Origin: Plasmodium malariae
Taxonomy: Eukaryota > Apicomplexa > Aconoidasida > Haemosporida > Plasmodiidae
Reading direction: 5' to 3'
Assembly: GCF_900090045.1 (NCBI RefSeq)
Contig: NC_041782.1
Span: 2,633,001 to 2,697,000 of the forward strand
Length of the DNA stretch: 64,000 nucleotides
Shown here: piece after piece, positions 41,384-53,854 of the stretch
Layout of the letters: every line of letters starts with the position of its first letter
Numbering within the stretch: the stretch's first letter is position 1
Notes under the pieces: generated by a model
Seen by the model: the letters and a program-made list of their open reading frames with translations, nothing else
Databases searched by the model: none
What the model was told of the DNA's origin: nothing
Program-made: the position numbers and the translations under genes

Positions 41384-44354
41384 GTAATCTTTTACGAAAA
41401 GTATATATTAAATTTATATTAAGAATATAATTTTAACAAGAATATTTGTTAATATATTCTTCTATTAGAAAAGAAAGAAAAAAAAAGAAAAAAAATACAT
41501 AAATTAGAACGTCTATATCAGTAGACAGAAAATTATGATATAGAAATTGATATTATAATTTACTGTAAATAAGAATACATTATTGATATATTATCATTGT
41601 AAAAAAAGTTATTAAGTAAAATATATAGAGAATTAAAATTAATAAAAAAAAAGGAGTGTTAAATTGGAAATTTCTATGTTTTTCGTTCTTTTAATTTATG
41701 TATCATTAGTCAAAATGCAATTAAAAATGAATTAAAATATTTGGATCTTTGGAGTTTATTAAAATTAAATATTTTTTATATATAGTAGTATAGTTGAAAC
41801 TCACAAATTAAAGTAGCAAAATCCATAAAAGGAATAATTAATTCTTTGTAATAGTACATTGTAAATAATTATTATTATGACAAGAGTAATGTGAACCGTA
41901 TAATACAGGTCATATATAATGTATCAGTAGTACAATAAATAATATACTATAAAATAAATGACTATATATATTATAAATTCGGAAATATATAAGCTAATTT
42001 TGGAAATAGCATATTCTGTTAAATTAAATGAAATAACTTTTTATATGAATATGCAAATATAAGTTTTTCATTAGCTCTTAATATACATAACATAAATTTA
42101 CATGGTAAAAATAATAAATATAATTTGTGTAATTTTTATTATGAATAATTATATAAATAAAAGCTACATCTGCATAATATTCTTCATATTTTTACATTAA
42201 AGAAAAATGTTATACAAAAATAAAAAAAATCATGATAATAACAATTTTATAAGACATCACAGAAAAAAGTGATTTTAGCATTTTTATTGATAAAAATGGT
42301 ATTCCTAAACATAACATTATAGAAATATCTACTGAGTGCAATTATCTGTAATTAATGAAGTTTTTTTTTTTATTATATATAAAATGATGATAAACAAAAA
42401 GTTATATTAAATAAAAATGATTAAAAATATTGTTTCATTCTTGTAATTTTATATTATATAGATACTGTTTCTTAAAAATATATTATATATAGTCAAAATA
42501 TGAATATATAAGGAAACATATTTGGTCAATATATATATAAAGTATTATTAAATTTATTAAAGAAAAATTAAAAGAAAAAGCATAATATTATAGAGAATAA
42601 TATATATCAGCGCTATTATAAAAGAATAGAATAATTTAATCAAATCAATGATCCCATTAAACTATCTATGGATGAGAGAATAAAAAAAGTATTACAATTA
42701 TTTTACAATAAAATTCAAAATTGTTGAACTTTGAAATATACATTATCATAGGAAATATATACTGTAAAATTAGGACATTAGTAATGTGTAAGGGTTAAAA
42801 AATGAAAAAAGCATATTATACAAAAATTGAATTATATATATAAATAAAATAAATTAAGCATTATATAAATTATGTAATAAAAATAGTAAGAAAAGTTAAC
42901 TAAAGAAATAAAAATAAAAAAATAACTAAAAAATGTTCATTATATATACACCTTAGATCTACAATTTCTTTTTTTCTTTTATAATTTAGTTTTTACAAAA
43001 GTAATTCTCCTAGGAAAACTGCTATAAATTATCATTATATTATTAAAATAATACATTTAATATATAATATTTTTATAACTATCTACAACGCTAAATGAAT
43101 AAAAGTGTAAGGAATAAAAACGTACAAATATAAATATTTTTTTTCTCAAAGTTATATTTAATAAAACATCAAATTTATTTTATTTATATTAGTTGCAAAA
43201 GAGTTACTATGTAATATATTATTTCGAGAGTATTTATGTATAAATCATAAATGCCTTATTTCAATGTCGTTAATATTTAAAAGAAAAATATTCATGCATA
43301 AAAAAATTTCCTGAGTTTTAGTAAATTTTTTGTATATAAAATTTTGTATTTTTAAACTGTATTATTTTATATTGTAAATTCTTCCATATAAAATTATGCA
43401 TTTATTAATGGTATAAACTTCAGTATATCTTCATTAAAATATTATGTTTTATTTAGAGTAAATGACTTAATTATATAAAAATAATAAATGACTTTAAATT
43501 TATATACGATCTTTTTACGTAATATTTATTTTTCTTAAAAGTGGTATTCTTAAACTCAAATTAATATAAAGGATTAGAGCCAATATTATTTTTGGTAATT
43601 GTGCGTTTTGCATATATAAAAATGCATACCTTAGAATATAAAACAGCTTAAATATTTAATTTGTTTTTGAAAATACATAGTTCGATCTTGAATAATTAAG
43701 GTATACATATAGATAAATGAAAGTAAAAAGGTTAATTACATTACAAAAAAACATTTTAATATATATCTTAGTACTTTTTCATTTTTGTGTTACTATTAAA
43801 TGTTACAATACTTTAAGTAATTATATTATTTTCCGTAAAATCTATACTTGTGTGTATAATATAATTTTAGTTTATATTTCAAAATACTGGAAAGAAATTT
43901 CAAATATATTAGTATAAACAAAATATTTAGCTATAATATATATAAGAGATCATTAATTTTGACTAATAAAGTATATCACAAATAAATTAAATGATTCATA
44001 CATTAATGATAATATTAGTGAAGTTAATAAATTGTTGATTTAGTTTAGTTTTACAAAAATTATTAGAATTTCTATGAAAAATTAAATTGAGAACCAAAAA
44101 TATATAATTAATTTGATATTTTTAACATGTATTATACCAAAAAAAAAAGCATGTGTTATGATTAGTAAAACAAGGATATATTCGCAAAAAATATATATTT
44201 TTAATTTTTTAACACTTTTGTTTTATTGTTATAAATACTAATTTTTTTATCAATAATAACTACATTTACCGAAATATTATATTTATAAAATTATAATAAT
44301 TCCTAGGGAAACTTAAAAATAGTAATTATTCAAGAAACACCTAGAACAATAGCA
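41384..44354. other. Intergenic A/T-rich spacer
   Basis: No gene recognised. A 66-codon frame at 43717-43917 has a signal-like hydrophobic stretch near its start but no second exon or export motif, so it is not called. Confidence 0.55.
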
Positions 44355-44400
44355 TATACCTATATTTTATACATTGTACATTCTATATAAATTTAATATT
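44355..44400 (+). promoter_or_regulatory. Possible fam upstream block
   Basis: TATACATTGTACATTCTATATAAATT lies about 360 bp before the start codon at 44725 and resembles the CTCTACATTCTATA core of the 8.0-kb block. A weaker copy; functional role inferred. Confidence 0.25.
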
Positions 44401-44724
44401 TTTTAATAATTAAAAATAATGAGAAAAAAATTGTTTAATCACTCTATTATGTAATTAAAGTATATGTTGTGAATATATATGAACGAATTGAAATCCTGTA
44501 ATTTTACTTATCGTTAATTTTTTATAAATAATATCAATAATGTAGTTTTAAAGAATCTTTTTTTAAGTATTTTTTTTTTTAATTAGTAAAATTTTCTATA
44601 AATTTTAATTTTTTAAGAAAAAATATTAATAAAAATAAAAGAGGTATTTTTTTATTGTTAGAAGTGCCTAAAGTGATGTTCATTTTTTCTTTATTTTATA
44701 TATTACAATATTAGAGTCTATATC

Positions 44725-45678
44725 ATGAAACAAAGTATTGAGTTCGCATGTTTTATCAAAATTTTTATGTTTATCATTTTAATTTGGACGTGTCATTTTT
44801 ACAGTAACATGGTACCATAGACGTTTTTTAAGGGAATTTGTTTTATTCATATTTACATTGTTTATTTTTATTATTTTTTTGGAATGGGAATATTTATCCA
44901 CTTATATATGAAATATTCACATTTTTTTTTTTAGAGCAGTTTTAACAAAATTTTGGATGAAAAGCATGGCTCTGATAAAAAACTATATAAACGAATTGAT
45001 CGATTATTAGGAAAATGTGAAAAGAGTATTTTTGCAAATATTGGAGATTTAGAATTAAATATACCATATTATAAAAAAAGGAGGAATGAAGAAATATTTA
45101 CAGTAGATAATGAAAAATTTCAGAAAGAAAAAAAAGAAAAATTAGATAGAAGCTTATTATATAAGGAAAAATTGATTAAAAAACTTATGAAAAATAAATA
45201 TACCATGTTGCATAGATCATATACCCATTATGAAAAAAAAATTATGAATGGACTTAATGATAAAGCTTTTTTTAAAAAAATGTTGTTAATTAATGATAAG
45301 GATTACAAAAAATTAAAGCGTAAAAATTACGGATTGCGACTCTGTTTACTTTTATTATTGTTCTTGTTGATATCTGTGATACCTATAGTAGATTTATCCA
45401 TTGGAGATTTATTGTTGCAATTAGTTAGTTTATTAGAAAATGGTACATCATCTGGTTTTTCGACTCCCACACCTGAAGGTGCAGGTGCCTCGGGAACATC
45501 GTGGCTATCTTATTTTTCTGAAAATCCTTCTGTAGCATACAAAGCCCGAAGTATTCTAATATACTGTGTACCTATTTTAATATTGAGTATTATACTTATA
45601 CTAGGAATTTTTTATTTTCATAAAAAATTTATAAAACATAAAAAAGTTAAGTTCTTGGAAGCGTTTCATGAATGGTAA
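44725..45678 (+). CDS. fam-l/fam-m-type exported two-pass membrane protein, intact
   Basis: Exon 1 44725-44811 (29 codons; leader FIKIFMFIILIWTCHFYSNM), phase-0 intron 44812-44934, exon 2 44935-45678; about 276 residues. Exon 2 opens SSFNKILDEKHGSDKK, then the export-like site IDRLLGKCEK (Arg-Leu-Leu, no acidic residue at position 5), a Lys/Glu-rich stretch, the diverged family core LHRSYTHYEKKIMNGLNDKA, DKDYKKLKRKNYGLRL, membrane segment 1 (LLLLLFLLISVIPIVDLSI), a loop with STPTPEGAGASGTS, membrane segment 2 (ILIYCVPILILSIILILGIF) and the basic tail YFHKKFIKHKKVKFLEAFHEW. It is followed 2 kb later by another family member on the same strand, the tandem doublet layout known for fam-l and fam-m. 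Its core motif is closer to fam-l but diverged, so the exact subfamily is left open. Confidence 0.85.
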
Positions 45679-47197
45679 TATATATGTTTATTTCGATAAT
45701 GAAAATTTAAAGTTATGTACTACATATAATATGTTTAGTGAAATATTAAACATAGTTATAATTTCTTATATTTTATATGTGAAATTACATATACGTAGTC
45801 ATATTTATATGTAAACATAAAATAATATATTTTTATTTTTTTTGTGAATTTGAATTTTTGAAAATTTTTTAATTTGCAATTTAATATATTCTTCATTCGA
45901 ATTAATTATTGTGGCTTAATATATATATATATATATATTTCTGTTTATATGCGAATTTCAACAAAAAATATATATTTGTAAGTTAAAATCAATATATAAC
46001 AGAATAGATAATATTATATTTTGAATTCATTAGTTAATCTAGGTTTTAATTATAAATACTACTGCTTTATGATTGTTTATCATCCCCCAGTGTAAAATTA
46101 TTATTTTTTTAAATTTTTAAGAAAAGGAATTATTTTTTTTAAAATAACAATTAATGTTACTGATTTTTTATATAACGAAGCTAAGTGATTATATTATGGT
46201 ATTGATATATATATTTTTTTTTAATTTTAAAATAGCATTTTAAATTTCATATATTTGTATTTGTTCTTATTTTCTTAATTTATTCGATCAAAAAACAATA
46301 TGTTTCTTTAGAAAAAAAAAAAAATAAAGTAAAATTTAGGATTTTTAAAGTAGTATTTTTCGAACATAATAATTGTATAATTGACACTACCTGATTTATA
46401 GCACATATATAAGAGAATTTAAAGAAAGAACCATTTTTTTGCCATATTTAATATTAAAAAAAAAATTTTTTATTTATTTGTATTCAATGTTTAATCTGTA
46501 TCTGCAAAATTATTGTTCTGACAAAACATGCTTGTGAATAAACAAACAAAAAATAATATATTATATCTGACATTTTAATTACAAACTTTACTAAATAATA
46601 CAATATTGCAAATCATATTGTTACACTTCCTTATTTTTAATTTACACATAAAAACCTGTATGCTATATTAGTAGGTAAATTTATATTAACTGATATATTT
46701 TTATATTAAAGTAATTATATGAAAAATTCATATAATTATTTTACTGTGTTTTTTTTTTTTTTTTTTTTCTAATGTATTATTATTACATCAAATATATTAA
46801 TGTAGATAAAAAGTGAAAGAATTAATGGGATTAATTTAAAAAAATTCCATTTCTAAATAATGAAAAAAATTAAATTTAATAAAGGTTTAAATTTTTTTAA
46901 AACTATGACACAAAAACAAAAAATAAGATTTTATTAACATTATAAGTATATATATTTTGTCATAGATTGAATATATGTTATAAATTGAACATTCTAAATA
47001 TATTTTAAACCATAACCATATACACCTATACATGTGAACACTAAAAAATGTGTTATATTTTACAAAAGAAAAAAGGTTTTACTAGTTATTAAATTCTTCA
47101 TTAATTATTACAAATATTGTATAATAATAATAATTAATATTCAACAAAATAATTAATACGTTTTTTCAAAGTGCAATATCTTAGAAATTAATATTGA
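45679..47197. other. Spacer between two fam genes
   Basis: No gene. Low-complexity A/T DNA with a T20 run at 46749-46768. The right edge passes into the upstream block of the next fam gene. Confidence 0.65.
46749..46768. repeat. T20 homopolymer
   Basis: Uninterrupted run of 20 T in the spacer between two fam genes. Confidence 0.9.
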
Positions 47198-47290
47198 TAA
47201 TAGGAAAACATCATTAAATCTAGAAATTACTATCCTAATATATAAATTATTTCCACATATCTATATTCTATACATTTAATATTGTAAATT
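47198..47290 (+). promoter_or_regulatory. Conserved fam upstream block (copy 3)
   Basis: AATAGGAAAACATCATT (about 47199) is almost identical to the element near 8002. About 60 bp later comes ATCTATATTCTATACATTT. The start codon lies about 417 bp after the second element. Order and spacing match the copies at 8.0 kb and 11.7 kb. Confidence 0.4.
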
Positions 47291-47677
47291 AAATGAGTAT
47301 TTAGTTATATAATATATGATATTTTTTTTTTTACTTTGAGAGTTTCTATAAAAAGAATTTAACTACTCAACTATATTAAACAATTAACTTGTACACTTTG
47401 AATATTTATGAAAGAATTAATATTATAATATTTTATTTAAAGTCATTTTTTTATTCATAACGTAAATATTAAAAATTTTAAATATATTTTTAAAGGTATT
47501 TTTTTTTGGTCCGTATTGTAACATGCATTTTAGCTATATGTATATAATTATCTTTCTATGAAGAAATAATAAAAAAAAATTGAAAAAATATATGTATTTC
47601 AATTTATTATTGAATGTATAATACTTTATTATATATATATTCTTTCTGAATATATTACAATTTTGAAAACTTATAAG

Positions 47678-48624
47678 ATGGACAAAAAATTCATATTCGT
47701 ATTTATTAAAATATCAGGGTTTACACTTTTACCTTGGATATGTCACTTTTGTAATGGCATGGTATGATGGTATTATTGGAAGAAATTTGTATTATTTATA
47801 TTTTATTTTTTATTTTAATTAATTTTTTTTTTACTATGAGAATATTTTTCCATTTAAATAAGAAATATATAAATTTTTCTTTATTTTTAGAGCTCTTTAT
47901 ATATAAATTTGGATGAAATATGCAATCTTTGTAGAAAGACAAATACAAGAAATTATCGATTATTAACAATATATGAAAAGGATAAAGATTCATGTATTCT
48001 AAATTTTAAAGAAGAATTGCCAAATGATGAAGTGAAGAAAAAAAAAAAATATATAATAATGAAAAAGGAACATACGAAAAGCACAAATCATCACATAGAA
48101 GTTCATTATATATTGAGGAATACGGTAAAAATAATGAGAAAAATAAATCCGATATAACTGAAACAAAGAAATATCTCGCTTTTGAAAAAAAAATATTTAA
48201 AGAACTTGATTATAAAGATTACCTTAAAAACATCAAGGAAATTGAAGATAAGGAATATAAGAAAGTATCACGTAAAAAACGCAGAAAACGAATTATTTTA
48301 CTTTTGTTATTTTTCTTGGTATTGATGATACCTTTAATAGATTTTTCATTAGAAAAACTTTTAACAGGTGGATTGTTAGGTTCATTAGGATTATTATACA
48401 TAAAAAGAAATAATGGTGTGGATTCAGTAGAGGGCTTTTTGAGTACCTTGTTTGATATAGAAAATTGGAGTAATTCAAATAAAATATGTGCAGGAACTAT
48501 TTTCTTTTACTGTGTACCTTTTCTTATATTTGTTATCATATTTATATTAGGAATGGTTTACTACCATAAAAAAGTTATAAAATATGAAAATATGAAGTTC
48601 AAAAATAAAATAAATAAAAAGTAA
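47678..48624 (+). pseudogene. fam-l-type membrane protein with one frameshift in an A12 run
   Basis: Exon 1 47678-47761 (28 codons; leader FIKISGFTLLPWICHFCNGM), phase-0 intron 47762-47890, exon 2 from 47891. The first part reads SSLYINLDEICNLCRKTN, then YRLLTIYEKDKDSC (export-like RLL), and reaches a run of 12 A at 48038-48049. Continuing in frame gives unrelated sequence and a stop at 48155-48157. The alternative frame after the run is open to 48624 and carries the rest of the family protein: IYNNEKGTYEKHKSSHRSSL, ITETKKYLAFEKKIFKELDY, membrane segment 1 (LLLLFFLVLMIPLIDFSL), membrane segment 2 (IFFYCVPFLIFVIIFILGMV) and the tail YYHKKVIKYENMKFKNKINKK. A one-base change in the homopolymer accounts for the break. 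It may be a true inactivating slip or a consensus error; everything else is intact. Confidence 0.85.
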
Positions 48625-51600
48625 TAAGTGTTTTTTTCTAATGATGAATTTAAGGAATAGTAGTATCTTCGTTCATACACTTTGCAGCCATAAAAAGAAT
48701 TATTTATGTTTTATATATACGGCTAAAGATATTGATGTTTTTATCGGAAACAGTAAAAAAGTGTGCAGCTATTTCTTTTGTTAATTTGAATTTTTGACGA
48801 TTTAAAAATTTTTAAATTTTTATTTTAAGGATGACAATATCTTTCCTAAATATTTTATCTCCATATATACATTTTTTTGTTAATGTAGATTTTATAAATA
48901 ATACATATATATATATATATACGTGATAAAATTTATTTATTATATAATAATTCGCATAATTTTAGTGTAGTTTTTTTTTTCCATTTGACTAATATTTTTT
49001 TTTTTTTTATCAATGAAGTCTAAAATGATTATTCTTTTAGGTTATTTAAGAAAATGTGTAATTATTGTTAACAATAAATATGTCTTTTTTTTTATTCTGT
49101 GTACGTTTATTAATAATTTTTATTACAGTGATACATAAATATATTTGTTTGCTTACAAACAAAAGAATCTTAATATTTATACCATAAAATATGTTTTATA
49201 CTAAATATATTATAAAAAGTACTAAATGTAAGTATGTTTTTAATAGAATTAATTTTATATATATATGAATGTAAAATTATAAATATATAATGAAATGATG
49301 TACTTTTTTATAAATGGATTACTTATAAATACTTAGAGAAATGAGGATTTTAAATCGCTAAAATTAAAGGAAATTTTTAAACCAACTGTTATCTTATTTT
49401 TGTATCTAATTGTAGTATTTCTTAAATAATTCACACATTACTTAAATATAAATTATATTGAAAATTATATTTAAATAATTTATATATTTTATATATCATT
49501 AAAGGAATATATTAATGGACATAAATAAATAAAACATTAATATATATTTTGTTGGATTTCTTTCTTAATGTCATATATTTTGAATTAAATAATGGAATGT
49601 TTATATAGCATTTCATAACATAATATATGCTATTACTTATGTATTTCACTAATAATTACATTATATATAATAGATAATTTAATTCATAGGCTCTGACACA
49701 ATTATCGAAATGAAGACAGTATAAGAATTATTTTATCAATAATATATATTATCTATTTTGTTTTTATGTATAATTTTATTTAAGTTTTTTTTTAATATAA
49801 TTTTGGGTTGTATTAATTAATAAACTTATAATAAGTGTATGGGGGCTTATATTTTACTAACTACTAAACATACATATTAGATAATACATATTAAAAGAAA
49901 TATTTATATCCTATTATGAATTCATCTATTATTAAAATGTTTTATTATACTATTAATTTTTATGAATATACTAAATTTTTATATTTCCTAATAATATATA
50001 TTCAATATACTAGCTAATTAGTAAATATATTGGAATGTTTTCCTTAGGTTAATTTTAATTTTGTTTAATTTATGAAGTATTGAATTCTAAACTTTACATT
50101 ATGGAATATATATATATTTTTAATGTAACACTAGCATGTGGATTAAATATTTAACTAAATATTTATAGATTCCTATTGTTGGCAATATATTCCATGTAAA
50201 GCACTGAAAGTAAAATATGTTATATTAAGGATATTCTAAAAAATAAAAAATTAATAAATTTTATGTTTTATGTTTGTATATAATATATCTATATATATTA
50301 TTTTATTTACAGGAAGCTAGAAACTATAATATATGTGGCTTATAATTCCGATTAAATTGTGTAAAAATATATATTAGATATATAATGAGAAACTCAGTAT
50401 TGTCGAATATATAACAAAATATAATAGAAAAAATATTTTTTTATATAAGATTAGGACAAATATAAAAATGTTATATATTTAATAAATTTTTTTACATTTT
50501 TAACTAATAATGTTATTTTATTCGTTTATCTTTTTAACTAACCAAAAACATATGATTATAATTTTATGAACACGTTTATTGAATTATCTAGTAGAAATTT
50601 AACCATAAATATTGTATTTAATTATTCTATACATATAGATATATACATGGAAGAGGTTTATATAAATGTATAACATATTTAAGAATGTGGAAGAAGCTGA
50701 TTTATGAAGTAAATAAGTTCCTTTAATAAACTACCCTTAATTCATTAATATAATTTTTAAATGAAACAATTTTTCGCATTATGATAATACATTCTATTGA
50801 ATATATGCGACTTATTTATATTTCTAATAAAAATTCATAATTCAATAAACCGCATCTACTGTATATGCATTTATTCTTTTATATCTATGATATGTAGCTC
50901 TTAAGATACTTAAGTTATTATAAAAGTTTGTACCCGTAATATATAAAAGAAAAATAACGAGAAATTACTTTTATGACGATAAAAATAAATTGAGAAAAAT
51001 AGTTTTATATGATAAGAATTTTGCATATATTTTAATAAAACATAAAAATGAAGTATACATTAGTATTTTGTTAACATATAATTTCTGTATTATTTAAAAT
51101 ATTTCATTAGATTTAGAAAAAAAAAATATATATTTTTTTTTTTTTTTAACATTATGTTTCAGTATTAATCTATTTCATATTACATAAATAATATTATACT
51201 TCAACACCTCTAAATATAATTATTATTTTAACTGTTATCTAAAAATATATTATAACAATTTCGTTTTCAAGGATATCTCAACATATGTAAATAAACTAAA
51301 TATAAACAAAAACTTTAGATATTAAAAATGGATTTTTTTTGCTTTTAGTATATTACATTACAAAAAAAATTATTATCAGCAATAATTTATAACATATGAT
51401 AAAGAAGTATCAAATTTCTTGCAAATATATTAAATTGGAGTATTTTCTAAATGTATTGTCTTGTTAATAAAATAAATTATACTTTAGTATATAAAATATA
51501 TTTTATTATTACTAAAAATTCTCTTCTATTTTTAAAAGCAAATCAATATTATTAGAATTATATATCAAAAGACAAAAATATTCTTGTAATTTTACTAAAG

Positions 51601-53854
51601 TCCTTAGTTCCAATTTAAAAATAAAGTTTTTTATCGTAAACATTAGTATGATAAGCATTATTTATTGAAACATAACAAATTTAAAATAATAAATAAAAAC
51701 AAATAAAGGTTATAAAGCAATTATACATATATTAGCTATTTTAAATTTAATATGAATACTAATTATCAAAAGAATAATTTTATAAATGTACAAAATGTGT
51801 ATTCCCGTATGATAAAACAAAAATAATATATAAAAAGAAAAAAAATTGAAGATTAACTCTGAGAAAAAATATTACAAACAAAATAACTAAAATATTTTAT
51901 TAGAATTATGTTTATGTTTATTAAAGCATAGTTATATTATTATGTATGATTACACTAATTACATTAAAAATACACTGAATAAGTAAAATTATTAAATCTT
52001 CATTTTAAAGAAAATATAAAACATAATAAATAAATATAATAAATGAAAATTAACAAATAAATAACCTTTAAAAAATTATTTAATTTTTTAATTTTTTTTG
52101 ATTTCTGGCAAAATAATATATTAATTATTCTATATTTTTGCTTATTGAAGATACATAAAAAAATGATAAATTTATGCATATATATATTATGAAAGAAATA
52201 AATAATAATCAAAAAAAAAAAAAAGAAAAAAAAGTAACGTTATATTTCCAAATTAAAATAATGCATATTATATGTATCAATGAAGTAAGAAGAAAAAAAA
52301 AATAAATAAACAAATAAATAATATAAAATATTTCATTTTGCTTATGCTTAATTCACAATGAAATATACTTTCAATATATATATTAATCGAAGTAAATATT
52401 CCTTTTTTTCACGTTTTATATATTTATTTTACGAGATAATTTCCTAATGCTGATATTACAATAATTTTTACGAATAAATGTTTAAATTACTGCAATTCAA
52501 AGGCGTAATAGCATATTCATAATAAAATATTTTTTATTACATTCTTAATTTATTGATGTAATAAGTTATGCTTTAGTCTATTTATTATTAGAGAGAAGAA
52601 AATTATAAGAAATATTGGAGAACACATATAAATTTTTCCATATAATATTGTTACTTATAGATATAGTTTTAGTAACTATGATAAATTAAATAGATACTGT
52701 AAATATATGTTGCAAATTTAGAACATAATATTCAGATTATTTTAGGAAATTTTTAGTTAAACTTGAAATAAAATTTTCATTGTACAGCACAAATAAAAAA
52801 ATGTTTTTATATTGTTTTCCATTACATTGAGTATTACTGAGTTTATCTTAAAATGCTTTACTAAAAATAACTCTCGTTTTATTAATATATATATATATAT
52901 AGTCGAATTACAGAATGTAAACTTTGGGAACTGGAATATAGAATTAAAAATAAAAACTTGACTTATATTTTAAAATAGCTATTAAAGGAATGGAACAATC
53001 TGTAGTCAACTAAAAAATGCTACTTAAAAAAATATCATATAACAGTTATAATAAATATAATATAAGAAATATTATTATCATATGAAAAATCATTTATTAT
53101 ATATTTTTCACTGGCACTTTTTTGTTATATTCTTCTTTTATTTATATATTTTTAATTATAGTAATAAGTGTTTGGTTAATGATTATAATGCATGTATGAT
53201 TATTGTAATACCCACAATATTACTGAAATATAGTTTTAATGGAATAATTGCTTCAACAAAAGGTATATTTCGTAATTCGGTTATGTGGCCATTATTTGCA
53301 ATATAAAAAATATATAATAGTTAAAAAATACTTGAAAAAATATAAAGCATTAAAAATAAAAATTTTAACTTTTTATATTACATATATTATTATCGATTAT
53401 AAAAACACATGCTAATAATGAATAATTACATATATGTATGTATATATTATAAAGTTGCACTATATTATATTTCTTATTTTTTACAGTTTCTTATTATACT
53501 TAATGAACGCCAAAGTTATTTACGTTTCAGTTAAAATTATTTACGTAATAAAATCTATATAATTATAATTTATTTTGTTAAATAAATTAGGTTATTCTTC
53601 TGATTGAGAAATGTGTATATATATGTAAATACCAACATAAAAAAGCAGAAATAATTCCATTTGTAAATAATTTTTCATTATTTATACATTAATATTTATA
53701 TATGTACAGTTTAAATCATTAAATCTACTACATACTTTGTCAAGTTGAAGGGCAATTATGGAAATGAATGAAGAAGTTTATGTATAATTTTATTTTTCAT
53801 ATTACGAATAATATGATATGATTTATTTTAATAAAGTTTATCTGATATAACAAC
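48625..53854. other. Intergenic A/T-rich spacer
   Basis: No gene recognised in 5 kb. A 74-codon frame at 53082-53306 has a hydrophobic start and a less biased end (STKGIFRNSVMWPLFAI), but no splice partner or family match. The frame 52000-52212 (minus) is chance-like. Confidence 0.55.

Noticed and set aside
43717..43917. 66-codon frame with a signal-like segment
   Set aside because: Hydrophobic runs are common by chance here; no second exon, export motif or G+C rise.
53082..53306. 74-codon frame upstream of the long pir
   Set aside because: Hydrophobic chance-like start, no linkage to the pir exon and no recognised family.
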